Part shown: positions 25,443 to 37,929 of the stretch, piece after piece
Layout: every line of letters begins with the position of its first letter
Position numbering within the stretch: position 1 is the first letter of the stretch
Assembly (NCBI GenBank): GCA_035048495.1
Contig: JASUTR010000244.1
Location: 294,210-358,209 of the forward strand
Origin: Euptelea pleiosperma
Taxonomy: Eukaryota; Streptophyta; Magnoliopsida; Ranunculales; Eupteleaceae
DNA: 64,000 nucleotides
Direction: 5' to 3'
Program-made: the position numbers and the translations under genes
Notes under the pieces: generated by a model
Database searches by the model: none
What the model saw: the letters and a program-made list of their open reading frames with translations, nothing else
Told to the model about the DNA's origin: nothing

Positions 25443-26189
25443 AAGCCTATAACTTGTGACTTTTTCGCAACCGGACCTCGTAATTGGACTCAAACTCTTC
25501 CATTACTATTGTTTCAACACATTTGAAGTGTTGGAACAAGATTCCTGACAGTCGAAACAAGTTAGGTCCATCCGTGCGTCAACGTCTCAAAATGGACTCA
25601 GTTTGTGTGTTACATTCCGAAGGCTATAAATTGTGACTTTGTCGCAACCGGACCTCATAATTTTACTCAAACTCGTTCATTACTATTGTTTCAAAACATT
25701 TGAAGTGTTGGAACAAGATTCGAGACAGTCGAAACAAATTAGCTCCATCCGTGCGTCAACGTCACAAATTGGACTCAGTTTGTGAGTTACATTCCGAAGC
25801 CTATAACTTGTGACTTTTTCGCAACTGGACCTCGTAATTGGACTCAAACTCTTCCATTACTATTGTTTCAACACATTTAAAGTGTTGGAACAAGATTCGG
25901 GACAGTCGAAACAAGTTAGCTCCATCCGTGCGTCAATGTCATTAATTGGACTCAGTTTGTGATTTACATTCTGAAGCCTATAACTTGTGACTTTTTTGCA
26001 ACCGGACCTCATAATTGGAATCAAACTCTTCCATTACTATTGTTTCAACACATTTGAAGTGTTGAAACAAGATTCGGGACAGTCGAAACATGTTAACTCC
26101 ATCCGTGCGTCGACGTCTCAAATTGGACTCAGTTTGTATGTTACATTCCGAAGCCTATAACTTGTGACTTTTTCGCAACCGGACCTCGT

Positions 26190-29100
26190 AATTCGAACAA
26201 GATTCGGGACAGTCGAAACAAGTTAGCTCCATCCGTGCGTCAACGTCTCAAATTGGACTCAGTTTGTGTGTTACATTCAGAAGCCAATAAGTTGTGACTT
26301 TTTCGCAATCGGACCTCGTAATTGGACTCAAACTCTTCCATTACTATTGTTTCAACACATTTGAAGTGTTGGAACAAGATTCTGGGCAGTCGAAACAAGT
26401 TAGCTCAATCCGGGCGTCAATTTCTTTAATTGGACTCAGTTTGTGTGTTACATTCTGAAGCCTATAACTTGTGACTTTTTCGCAACCGGACATCGTAATT
26501 AGACTCGAATTCTTCTATTACTATTGTTTCAACATATTTGAAGTGTTGGAACAAGATTCGGGGCAGTCGAAGCAAGTTAGCTCCATCCGTGCGTCAATGT
26601 GTTTAATTGGACTCAGTTTGTGTGTTACATTCCGAAGCCTATAACTAGTGACTTTTTCGCAACCGGACCTCATAATTGGACTCAAACTCTTCCATTACTA
26701 TTGTTTTAACACATTTGAATGTTGGAACAAGATTCGGGACAGTCGAAACATGTTAGCTCCATTCGTGCGTCAACGTCTTAAATTGGATTCAGTTTGTGTT
26801 TTACATTCCGAAGCCTATAACTTGTGACTTTTTCGCAACCGGACCTCGTAATTGGACTCAAACTCTTCTATTACTATTGTTTCAACACATTTGAAGTGTT
26901 GGAACAAGATTCGTGACAGTCGAAACAAGTTAGGTCCATCCGTGCGTCAACGTCTCAAAATGGACTCAGTTTGTGTGTTACATTCCGAAGCCTATAAAAT
27001 GTGACTTTGTCGCAACCGGACCTCATAATTTTACTCAAACTCTTTCATTACTATTGTTTCAAAACATTTGAAGTGTTGGAACAAGATTCGAGACAGTCGA
27101 AACAAATTAGCTCCATCCGTGCGTCAACGTCACAAGTTGAACTCAGTTTGTGAGTTACATTCCGAAGCCTATAACTTGTGACTTTTTCGCAACTGGACCT
27201 CGTAATTGGACTCAAACTCTTCCATTACTATTGTTTCAACACATTTAAAGTGTTGGAACAAGATTCGGGACAGTCGAAACAAGTTAGCTCCATCCGTGCG
27301 TCAACGTCTAAAATTGGACTCAGTTTGTGTGGTACATTCAGAAGCCTATAACTTGTGACTTTTTCACAACCGGACCTCATAATTGGACTCAAACTCTTCC
27401 ATTACTATGTTTCAACACATTTGAAGTGTTGAAACAAGATTCGGGACAGTCGAAACATGTTAGCTCCATCCGTGCGTCAACGCCTCTAATTGGACTCAGT
27501 TTGTGTGTTACATTCAGAAGCCTATAAGTTGTGACTTTTTCGCAACCGGACCTCGTAATTGGACTCATACTCTTCCATTACTATTGTTTCAACACATTTG
27601 AAGTGTTGGAACAAGATTAGGAGCAGTCGAAGCAAGCTGGCTCCATCCGTGCGTCAATGTCATTAATTGGACTAAGTTTGTGTGTTACATTCAGAAGCCT
27701 ATAACTTGTAACTTTTTCGCAATCGGACCTCGTAATTGGACTCATACTCTTCCATTACTATTGTTTCAACACATTTGAAGTGTTGGAACAAGATTAGGAG
27801 CAGTCGAAGCAAGTTGGCTCCATCCGTGCGTCAATGTCATTAATTGGACTCAGTTTGTGTGTTACATTCAGAAGCCTATAACTTGTGACTTTTTCGCAAT
27901 CGGACCTCGTAATTGGACTCAAACTATTCCATTACTATTGTTTCAACACATTTGAAGTGTTGGAACAAGATTCGTGACAGTCGAAACAAGTTAGGTCCAT
28001 CCGTGCGTCAACGTCTCAAAATGGACTCAGTTTGTGTGTTACATTGCGAAGCCTATAAATTGTGACTTTGTCGCAACCGGACCTCTTAATTTTACTCAAA
28101 CTCTTTCATTACTATTGTTTCAAAACATTTAAAGTGTTGGAACAAGATTCGAGACAGTCGAAACAAATTAGCTCCATCCGTGCGTCAACGTCACAAATTG
28201 AACTTAGTTTGTGAGTTACATTCCGAAGCCTATAACTTGTGACTTTTTCGCAACTGGACCTCGTAATTGGACTCAAACTCTTCCATTACTATTGTTTCAA
28301 CACATTTAAAGTGTTGGAACAAGATTCGGGACAGTCGAAACAAGTTAGCTCCATCCGTGCGTCAACGTCTCAAATTGGACTCAGTTTGTGAGTTACATTC
28401 CGAAGCCTATAACTTGTGACTTTTTCGCAACCGGACCTCGTAATTGGACTCAAACTCTTCCATTACTATTGTTTCAACACATTTGAAGTGTTGGAACAAG
28501 ATTCCTGACAGTCGAAACAAGTTAGGTCCATCCGTGCGTCAACGTCTCAAAATGGACTCAGTTTGTGTGTTACATTCCGAAGCCTATAAATTGTGACTTT
28601 GTCGCAACCGGACCTCATAATTTTACTCAAACTCTTTCATTACTATTGTTTCAAAACATTTGAAGTGTTGGAACAAGATTCGAGACAGTCGAAACAAATT
28701 AGCTCCATCCGTGCGTCAACGTCACAAATTGGACTCAGTTTGTGAGTTACATTCCGAAGCCTATAACTTGTGACTTTTTCGCAACTGGACCTCGTAATTG
28801 GACTCAAACTCTTCCATTACTATTGTTTCAACACATTTAAAGTGTTGGAACAAGATTCGGGACAGTCGAAACAAGTTAGCTCCATCCGTGCGTCAACGTC
28901 TCAAATTGGACTCAGTTTGTGAGTTACATTCCGAAGCCTATAACTTGTGACTTTTTCGCAACCGGACCTCGTAATTGAACTCAAACTCTTCCATTACTAT
29001 TGTTTCAACACATTTGAAGTGTTGGAACAAGATTCGTGACAGTCGAAACAAGTTAGGTCCATCCGTGCGTCAACGTCTCAAAATGGACTCAGTTTGTGTG

Positions 29101-29680
29101 TTACATTCCGAAGCCTATAAATTGTGACTTTGTCGCAACCGGACCTCATAATTTTACTCAAACTCTTTGATTACTATTGTTTCAAAACATTTGAAGTGTT
29201 GGAACAAGATTCGAGACAGTCGAAACAAATTAGCTCCATCCGTGCGTCAACGTCACAAATTGGACTCAGTTTGTGAGTTACATTCCGAAGCCTATAACTT
29301 GTGACTTTTTCGCAACTGGACCTCGTAATTGGACTCAAACTCTTCCATTACTATTGTTTCAACACATTTAAAGTTTTGGAACAAGATTCGGGACAGTCGA
29401 AACAAGTTAGCTCCATCCGTGCGTCAATGTCATTAATTGGACTCAGTTTGTGATTTACATTCTGAAGCCTATAACTTGTGACTTTTTTGCAACCGGACCT
29501 CATAATTGGACTCAAACTCTTCCATTACTATTGTTTCAACACATTTGAAGTGTTGAAACAAGATTCGGGACAGTCGAAACATGTTAACTCCATCCGTGCG
29601 TCGACGTCTCAAATTGGACTCAGTTTGTGTGTTACATTCCGAAGCCTATAACTTGTGACTTTTTCGCAACCGGACCTCGT
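26190..29680 (+). repeat. 3,491-bp segment between two 130-bp markers, uninterrupted copy
   Basis: Twenty monomers between a standard marker and a variant marker. The same segment occurs at 35778-43101 (3,491 bp plus the 3,828-bp insertion and its 5-bp duplication), 51979-55469 (3,491 bp) and 59973-63466 (3,494 bp with indels). Shared rare marks include CTAAAATTGG with TTTTTCACAACC, CAAGCTGGCTCC, ACTTGTAAC, CATTGCGAAG and CCTCTTAATTTTAC, in the same order. Equal length to the base in three copies indicates recent spread as a unit. Confidence 0.8.
26883..26887. other. Empty target site matching the element insertion
   Basis: In this uninterrupted copy the sequence reads CTATTGTTTCAACACATTTG. 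The five bases CAACA here lie 693 bp after the 130-bp marker at 26190. The insertion's left target duplication at 36471 lies 693 bp after the marker at 35778. A second empty site, by the same arithmetic, is 52672-52676. Confidence 0.85.
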
Positions 29681-29763
29681 AATTGGAACAAGATTTGGGG
29701 CAGTCGAAACAAGTTAGCTCAATCCGGGTGTCAATTTCTTTAATTGGACTTAGTTTGTGTGTT
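29634..29763 (+). repeat. Variant 130-bp monomer joined to a different neighbour
   Basis: The same 47-bp deletion is present, but the following sequence is AGATTTGGGGCAG then CAATCCGGGTGTCAATTTC, and the next monomer reads CATTCAGAAGCCTATAAG instead of CCAATAAG. The CCAATAAG monomer that normally follows is skipped. Three more copies start at 43055, 55423 and 63420. Each of the four lies 3,491-3,494 bp (20 monomers) after a standard 130-bp marker, once the inserted element is discounted. The form is best explained by an unequal exchange near the deletion junction, later amplified with its surroundings. Confidence 0.8.
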
Positions 29764-30299
29764 ACATTCAGAAGCCTATAAGTTGTGACTTTTTCGCAAC
29801 CGGACCTCATAATTGGACTCAAACTCTTTCATTACTATGTTTCAACACATTTGAAGTGTTGAAACAAGATTCGGGACAGTCGAAACATGTTAGCTCCATC
29901 CGTGCGTCAACGTCACAAATTGAACTCAGTTTTTAAGTTACATTCCGAAGCCTATAACTTGTGACTTTTTCGCAACCGGACCTCGTAATTGGACTCAAAC
30001 TCTTCCATTACTATTGTTTCAACACATTTGAAGTGTTGGAACAAGATTCGTGACAGTCGAAACAAGTTAGGTCCATCCGTGCGTCAACGTCTCAAAATGG
30101 ACTCAGTTTGTGTGTTACATTCCGAAGCCTATAAATTGTGACTTTGTCGCAACCGGACCTCATAATTTTACTCAAACTCTTTGATTACTATTGTTTCAAA
30201 ACATTTGAAGTGTTGGAACAAGATTCGAGACAGTCGAAACAAATTAGCTCCATCCGTGCGTCAACGTCACAAATTGGACTCAATTTGTGAGTTACATTC

Positions 30300-33200
30300 C
30301 GAAGCCTATAACTTGTGACTTTTTCGCAACTGGACCTCGTAATTGGACTCAAACTCTTCCATTACTATTGTTTCAACACATTTAAAGTGTTGGAACAAGA
30401 TTCGGGACAGTCGAAACAAGTTAGCTCCATCCGTGCGTCAACGTCTCAAATTGGACACAGTTTGTGAGTTACATTCCGAAGCCTATAACTTGTGACTTTT
30501 TCGCAATCGGACCTCGTAATTGGACTCAAACTCTTCCATTACTATTGTTTCAACACATTTAAAGTGTTGGAACAAGATTCGGGACAGTCGAAACAAGTTA
30601 GCTCCATCCGTGCGTCAACGTCTAAAATTGGACTCAGTTTGTGTGTTACATTCAGAAGCCTATAACTTGTGACTTTTTCGCAACCGGACCTCATAATTGG
30701 ACTCAAACTCTTCCATTACTATGTTTCAACACATTTGAAGTGTTGAAACAAGATTCGGGAGAGTCGAAACATGTTAGCTCCATCCGTGCGTCAACGCCTC
30801 AAATTGGACTCAGTTTGTGTGTTACATTCAGAAGCCTATAAGTTGTGACTTTTTTGCAACCGGACCTCGTAATTGGACTCATACTCTTCCATTACTATTG
30901 TTTCAACACATTTGAAGTGTTGGAACAAGATTAGGAGCAGTCGAAGCAAGTTGGCTCCATCCGTGCGTCAACGTCACAAATTGAACTCAGTTTGTGAGTT
31001 ACATTCCGAAGCCTATAACTTGTGAATTTTTCGCAACCGGACCTCGTAATTGGACTCAAACTTTTCCATTACTATTGTTTCAACACATTTTAAGTGTTGG
31101 AACAAGATTCGTGACAGTCGAAACAAGTTAGGTCCATCCGTGCGTCAACGTCTCAAAATGGACTCAGTTTGTGTGTTACATTCCGAAGCCTATAAATTGT
31201 GACTTTGTTGCAACCGGACCTCATAATTTTACTCAAACTCTTTCATTACTATTGTTTCAAAACATTTGAAGTGTTGGAACAAGATTCGAGACAGTCGAAA
31301 CAAATTAGCTCCATCCGTGCGTCAACGTCACAAATTGAACTCAGTTTGTGAGTTACATTCCGAAGCCTATAACTTGTGACTTTTTCGCAACTGGACCTCG
31401 TATTTGGACTCAAACTCTTCCATTACTATTGTTTCAACACATTTGAAGTGTTGGAACTAGATTCGAGACAGTCGAAACAAATTAGCTCCATCCGTGCGTC
31501 AACGTCACAAATTGAACTCAGTTTGTGAGTTACATTCCGAAGCCTATAACTTGTGACTTTTTCGCAACCGGACCTCGTAATTGGACTCAAACTCTTCCAT
31601 TACTATTGTTTCAACACATTTGAAGTGTTGGAACAAGATTCGTGACAGTCGAAACAAGTTAGGTCCATCCGTGCGTCAACGTCTCAAAATGGACTCAGTT
31701 TGTGTGTTACATTCCGAAGCCTATAAATTGTGACTTTGTCGCAACCGGACCTCATAATTTTACTCAAACTCTTTCATTACTATTGTTTCAAAACATTTGA
31801 AGTGTTGGAACAAGATTCGAGACAGTCGAAACAAATTAGCTCCATCCGTGCGTCAACGTCACAAATTGAACTCAGTTTGTGAGTTACATTCCGAAGCCTA
31901 TAACTTGTGACTTTTTCGCAACTGGACCTCGTATTTGGACTCAAACTCTTCCATTACTATTGTTTCAACACATTTGAAGTGTTGGAACTAGATTCGAGAC
32001 AGTCGAAACAAATTAGCTCCATCCGTGCGTCAACGTCACAAATTGAACTCAGTTTGTGAGTTACATTCCGAAGCCTATAACTTGTGACTTTTTCGCAACT
32101 GGACCTCGTATTTGGACTCAAACTCTTCCATTACTATTGTTTCAACACATTTGAAGTGTTGGAACTAGATTCGAGACAGTCGAAACAAATTAGCTCCATC
32201 CGTGCGTCAACGTCACAAATTGGACTCAGTTTGTGATTTACATTCCGAAGCCTATAACTTGTGACTTTTTCGCAACTGGACCTCGAAATTGGACTCAAAC
32301 TCTTCCATTACTATTGTTTCAACACATTTAAAGTGTTGGAACAAGATTCGGGACAGTCGAAACAAGTTAGCTCCATCCGTGCGTCAATGTCATTAATTGG
32401 ACTCAGTTTGTGATTTACATTCTGAAGCCTATAACTTGTGACTTTTTTGCAACCGGACCTCATAATTGGAATCAAACTCTTCCATTACAATTGTTTCAAC
32501 ACATTTGAAGTGTTGAAACAAGATTCGGGACAGTCGAAACTTGTTAACTCCATCCGTGCGTCGACGTCTCAAATTGGACTCAGTTTGTATGTTACATTCC
32601 GAAGCCTATAACTTGTGACTTTTTCGCAACCGGATCTCGTAATTGGAACAAGATTCGGGACAGTCGAAACAAGTTAGCTCCATCCGTGCGTCAACGTCTC
32701 AAATTGGACTCAGTTTGTGTGTTACATTCAGAAGCCAATAAGTTGTGACTTTTTCGCAATCGGACCTCGTAATTGGACTCAAACTCTTCCATTACTATTG
32801 TTTCAACACATTTGAAGTGTTGGAACAAGATTCGGGGCAGTCGAAACAAGTTAGCTCAATCCGGGCGTCAATTTCTTTAATTGGACTCAGTTTGTGTGTT
32901 ACATTCTGAAGCCTATAACTTGTGACTTTTTCGCAACCGGACATCGTAATTAGACTCGAATTCTTCCATTACTATTGTTTCAACATATTTGAAGTGTTGG
33001 AACAAGATTCGGGGCAGTCGAAGCAAGTTAGCTCCATCCGTGCGTCAATGTGTTTAATTGGACTCAGTTTGTGTGTTACATTCCGAAGCCTATAACTAGT
33101 GACTTTTTCGCAACCGGACCTCATAATTGGACTCAAACTCTTCCATTACTATTGTTTTAACACATTTGAATGTTGGAACAAGATTCGGGATAGTCGAAAC

Positions 33201-35377
33201 ATGTTAGCTCCATTCGTGCGTCAACGTCTCAAATTGGATTCAGTTTGTGTTTTACATTCCGAAGCCTATAACTTGTGACTTTTTCGCAACCGGACCCCGT
33301 AATTGGACTCAAACTCTTCTATTACTATTGTTTCAACACATTTGAAGTGTTGGAACAAGATTCGTGACAGTCGAAACAAGTTAGGTACATCCGTGCGTCA
33401 ACGTCTCAAAATGGACTCAGTTTGTGTGTTACATTCCGAAGCCTATAAATTGTGACTTTGTCGCAACCGGATCTCATAATTTTACTCAAACTCTTTCATT
33501 ACTATTGTTTCAAAACATTTGAAGTGTTGGAACAAGATTCGAGACAGTCGAAACAAATTAGCAACATCCGTGCGTCAACGTCACAAATTGAACTCAGTTT
33601 GTGAGTTACATTCCGAAGCCTATAACTTGTGACTTTTTCGCAACTGGACCTCGTAATTGGACTCAACCTCTTCCATTACTATTGTTTCAACACATTTAAA
33701 GTGTTGGAACAAGATTCGGGACAGTCGAAACAAGTTAGCTCCATCCGTGCGTCAACGTCTAAAATTGGACTCAGTTTGTGTGTTACATTCAGAAGCCTAT
33801 AACTTGTGACTTTTTCGCAACCGGACCTCATAATTGGACTCAAACTCTTCCATTACTATGTTTCAACACATTTGAATTGTTGAAACAAGATTCGGGACAG
33901 TCGAAACATGTTAGCTCCATCCGTGCGTCAACGCCTCAAATTGGACTCAGTTTGTGTGTTACATTCAGAAGCCTATAAGTTGTGACTTTTTCGCAACCGG
34001 ACCTCGTAATTGGACTCATACTCTTCCATTACTATTGTTTCAACATATTTGAAGTGTTGGAACAAGATTAGGAGCAGTCGAAGCAAGTTGGCTCCATCCG
34101 TGCGTCAATGTCATTAATTGGACTAAGTTTGTGTGTTACATTCAGAAGCCTATAACTTGTAACTTTTTCGCAATCGGACCTCGTAATTGGACTCATACTC
34201 TTCCATTACTATTGTTTCAACACATTTGAAGTGTTGGAACAAGATTAGGAGCAGTCGAAGCAAGTTGGCTCCATCCGTGCGTCAATGTCATTAATTGGAC
34301 TCAGTTTGTGTGTTACATTCAGAAGCCTATAACTTGTGACTTTTTCTCAATCGGACCTCGTAATTGGACTCAAACTATTCCATTACTATTGTTTCAACAC
34401 ATTTGAAGTGTTGGAACAAGATTCGTGACAGTCGAAACAAGTTAGGTCCATCCGTGCGTCAACGTCTCAAATTGGACTCAGTTTGTGTGTTACATTCAGA
34501 AGCCAGTAAGTTGTGACTTTTTCGCAATCGGACCTCGTAATTGGACTCAAACTCTTCCATTACTATTGTTTCAACACATTTGAAGTGTTGGAACAAGATT
34601 CGTGACAGTCGAAACAAGTTAGGTCCATCCGTGCGTCAACGTCTCAAAATGGACTCAGTTTGTGTGTTACATTCCGAAGCCTATAAATTGTGACTTTGTC
34701 GCAACCAGACCTCATAATTTTACTCAAACTCTTTCATTACTATTGTTTCAAAACATTTGAAGTGTTGGAACAAGATTCGAGACAGTCGAAACAAATTAGC
34801 TCCATCCGTGCGTCAACGTCACAAATTGAACTCAGTTTGTGAGTTACATTCCGAAGCCTATAACTTGTGACTTTTTCGCAACTGGACCTCGTAATTGGAC
34901 TCAAACTCTTCCATTACTATTGTTTCAACACATTTGAAGTGTTGGAACAAGATTCGAGACAGTCGAAACAAATTAGCTCCATCCGTGCGTCAACGTCACA
35001 AATTGAACTCAGTTTGTGAGTTACATTCCGAAGCCTATAACTTGTGACTTTTTCGCAACCGGACCTCGTAATTGGACTCAAACTCTTCCATTACTATTGT
35101 TTCAACACATTTGAAGTGTTGGAACAAGATTCCTGACAGTCGAAACAAGTTAGGTCCATCCGTGCGTCAACGTCTCAAAATGGACTCAGTTTGTGTGTTA
35201 CATTCCGAAGCCTATAAATTGTGACTTTGTCGCAACCGGACCTCATAATTTTACTCAAACTCTTTCATTACTATTGTTTCAAAACATTTGAAGTGTTGGA
35301 ACAAGATTCGAGACAGTCGAAACAAATTAGCTCCATCCGTGCGTCAAAGTCACAAATTGGACTCAGTTTGTGAGTTA
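30300..35377 (+). repeat. Spaced duplication, copy 1 (partner near 45.1-49.6 kb)
   Basis: Shares with 45.1-49.6 kb rare marks such as TGTGAATTTTTCGC, CGTATTTGGACTC with GGAACTAGATTC, CCTCGAAATTGG, CATTACAATTG, AACTTGTTAACTCC, CCGGATCTCG, GGACCCCGTAATTGG, TAGGTACATCC, AGCAACATCC, TTTGAATTGTTG and CCAGACCTC in the same order. The offset is 14,788 bp at 30453, drops to 14,434 bp after 32.3 kb, and to about 14,258 bp after 34.7 kb, because this copy has two extra monomers near 31.9-32.2 kb and one near 34.5 kb. Confidence 0.75.
31401..32285 (+). repeat. Local expansion of one monomer type
   Basis: The monomer with CGTATTTGGACTC and GGAACTAGATTCGAG occurs three times, with TATTTGG at 31401, 31932 and 32109 (spacings 531 and 177 bp). 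The duplicated region at 46.2 kb has it once. The two adjacent copies are direct 177-bp neighbours, so this is a small, young tandem gain of two monomers. Confidence 0.75.
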
Positions 35378-36470
35378 CATTCCGAAGCCTATAACTTGTG
35401 ACTTTTTCGCAACTGGACCTCGTAATTGGACTCAAACTCTTCCATTACTATTGTTTCAACACATTTAAAGTGTTGGAACAAGATTCGGGACAGTCGAAAC
35501 AAGTTAGCTCCATCCGTGCGTCAATGTCATTAATTGGACTCAGTTTGTGATTTACATTCTGAAGCCTATAACTTGTGACTTTTTTGCAACCGGACCTCAT
35601 AATTGGAATCAAACTCTTCCATTACTATTGTTTCAACACATTTGAAGTGTTGAAACAAGATTCGGGACAGTCGAAACATGTTAACTCCATCCGTGCGTCG
35701 ACGTCTCAAATTGGACTCAGTTTGTATGTTACATTCCGAAGCCTATAACTTGTGACTTTTTCGCAACCGGACCTCGTAATTGGAACAAGATTCGGGACAG
35801 TCGAAACAAGTTAGCTCCATCCGTGCGTCAACGTCTCAAATTGGACTCAGTTTGTGTGTTACATTCAGAAGCCAATAAGTTGTGACTTTTTCGCAATCGG
35901 ACCTCGTAATTGGACTCAAACTCTTCCATTACTATTGTTTCAACACATTTGAAGTGTTGGAACAAGATTCTGGGCAGTCGAAACAAGTTAGCTCAATCCG
36001 GGCGTCAATTTCTTTAATTGGACTCAGTTTGTGTGTTACATTCTGAAGCCTATAACTTGTGACTTTTTCGCAACCGGACATCGTAATTAGACTCGAATTC
36101 TTCTATTACTATTGTTTCAACATATTTGAAGTGTTGGAACAAGATTCGGGGCAGTCGAAGCAAGTTAGCTCCATCCGTGCGTCAATGTGTTTAATTGGAC
36201 TCAGTTTGTGTGTTACATTCCGAAGCCTATAACTAGTGACTTTTTCGCAACCGGACCTCATAATTGGACTCAAACTCTTCCATTACTATTGTTTTAACAC
36301 ATTTGAATGTTGGAACAAGATTCGGGACAGTCGAAACATGTTAGCTCCATTCGTGCGTCAACGTCTCAAATTGGATTCAGTTTGTGTTTTACATTCCGAA
36401 GCCTATAACTTGTGACTTTTTCGCAACCGGACCTCGTAATTGGACTCAAACTCTTCTATTACTATTGTTT

Positions 36471-36475
36471 CAACA
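36471..36475. repeat. Left target site duplication, CAACA
   Basis: Five bases CAACA immediately before the TG terminus of the inserted element. They are repeated at its right end. The pre-insertion satellite sequence GTTTCAACACATTTG contains CAACA once. The target lies in the left arm of the satellite's dyad element. Confidence 0.92.
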
Positions 36476-37433
36476 TGTCACGCCCCGAATCCGGATACCC
36501 AGATACGACCCGAAAATCCATGGATCGACCTGTACCCGAACCCAGAGGTGATCCATGAATGTCCCCTAGTGGTCCAATTAGGTCAATTAGACTACTAAGG
36601 TTCATTCGAAAACCCACTAAGAAAAAAAAGAAGAATAGATGTATGTAGGAAACAAATAATTTAAATAATTTATAATTCAAATAATTCAATCAATCAACTA
36701 AATGTGGAGAGATGGAAGTGAGAACATGCTCTCAATCAAAGGCTTACATGCCCGTGAAAATGAATAAATAATGTTATAAAATAATCAAATACAACTTTCT
36801 AAAGTATGGGATCGACTCCCAAATCCTCGCCGATATCCTCGAATGCACCGGAGTCTTTCGTCTCAAAATCATCTCACGTACCCGGCTCCTCAAAATCTGA
36901 AAATGGTATCGGTGTAGCACCGTGAGCCGAGGCCCAGTAATACAACAGTGTGCATGGTATGATATCATACTATACAAGTTTTTTAATCAAGGTATGTATC
37001 TCAATCGTATAATAATGATGGCATGAATATGAGAATGAATGCAGATGAGTAAGGGATGCCAATGCAACTAGTACCCATAACCACATAGGGTCTCCATCTC
37101 CTTCCCGCACTGGGAGCGGTCTCATTGACCCATCTGCAGGATATAATAACGTCTGGGGCCTTTCACCCTAGGGTACCGAACCCTGATTAATTGATAAAAC
37201 CAATATAAACGTATATAATATACTTCAACCCCGTTCCCTTATGCACCCCTTATATGAAATGACGTGATGATCATGGTATGACAACAAGATGTACTAGGGT
37301 TACATGACATAAGCACACATGTATTTAACATTTAAATAAAAATATAAAATGAACCAATGATCATTAAGAGTAATAATATGGGAACGAATTAGGGTTAACC
37401 ATGAATAACATGTAACAATCACCGAAGGTCACG
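36476..37433 (-). other. Distal part of the LTR, probable end of U5 (no gene)
   Basis: This stretch has no convincing coding sequence. Minus-strand frames of 67-75 codons (36462-36689 and 36774-36977) have no recognisable domain, and one runs out into satellite. Visible features are the terminal TGTCACGCCCCGAA and a GC-richer patch at 37080-37190 with TTCCCGCACTGGGAGCGG. On the inferred minus orientation it would be the downstream end of the LTR. Confidence 0.5.
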
Positions 37434-37659
37434 ATCAACACGGATGAATAATATAAGCGGAAATCACAAAACAATCCAACACACCATGGCCGAACCCTAT
37501 GAGGGATCCATGACACAAGGTCGAACCCTAAAGAGGGATCCAAGACACTTGGCCGAACCCTATGAGGGATCCAAGACACATGGGTGGGATCCCCATGCAT
37601 ACAAGTATAGGTCGAACCATCTAGGTATAATAGTCAATAAGACATGACCAAATATCACA
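37434..37659 (+). repeat. 226-bp direct repeat inside the LTR, copy 1
   Basis: Starts ATCAACACGGATGAATAATA and is followed at exactly +226 bp by a second, diverged copy. It contains three 31-bp subunits at 37488-37581 of the form GGCCGAACCCTATGAGGGAT then CCAAGACAC, followed by GGGTGGGATCCCC. Open frames on both strands here come from the repeat and are not genes. Confidence 0.85.
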
Positions 37660-37870
37660 ATCAACATCGATGAATAATATAAGTGAAAATCGCAAGAGAA
37701 TCCAACACGCCATGGCCGAACCCTATGAGGGATCCATGACACAAGGTCGAACCCTAAAGAGGGATCCAAGACACTTGGCCGAACCCTATGAGAGATCCAA
37801 GACACATGGGTGGGATCCCCATACATACAGGTATAGGTCAAACCATCTAGGGTTTAGTCAAACAACAAGG
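37660..37870 (+). repeat. 226-bp direct repeat inside the LTR, copy 2 (about 211 bp kept)
   Basis: Starts ATCAACATCGATGAATAATA and matches copy 1 up to about AACCATCTAGG, after which similarity fades. Its three 31-bp subunits lie at 37714-37807. Copies differ by scattered substitutions (AAGCGGAAATC versus AAGTGAAAATC, GAGGGATCC versus GAGAGATCC), so this duplication is older than the satellite duplications in the window. Confidence 0.85.
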
Positions 37871-37929
37871 TTAAAACCTTAATAGTTAATAATCATGACC
37901 GAACCACGAACAATTAATAGGTTTTTACA

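Larger units (their letters stand above)
1..36475 (+). repeat. Satellite array, left part (177-bp monomer, about 206 copies)
   Basis: An unbroken head-to-tail array. Using the landmark ACATTC, which lies once in almost every monomer, successive copies start at 43, 220, 397, 574, 751, 881, 1058, 1235, 1411 and 1588: spacings of 177 with one 130 and one 176. The same pattern continues to the insertion point at 36475. Every monomer is on the same strand; I saw no inversion. Monomers differ by class-specific substitutions (for example GATTTACATTCTG, CATGTTAACTCC, CTAGTGAC, CAATTTCTTTAATTGG, GATTAGGAGCAG), and these recur in ordered sets, so the array has higher-order structure. The array holds no gene. 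Short reading frames of about 66 codons recur only because the repeat recurs. A centromeric role is inferred from monomer length and organisation and not shown directly. Confidence 0.97.

Noticed and set aside
1..36475. CRISPR-like array
   Set aside because: Units are contiguous 177-bp monomers without unique spacers, and the inserted element and context are eukaryotic.
37364..37882. Overlapping frames of 67-93 codons on both strands with repeated peptide blocks
   Set aside because: They arise from the 31-bp subunits and the 226-bp duplicate in the LTR. Open on both strands at once, with no protein-like composition or known domain.
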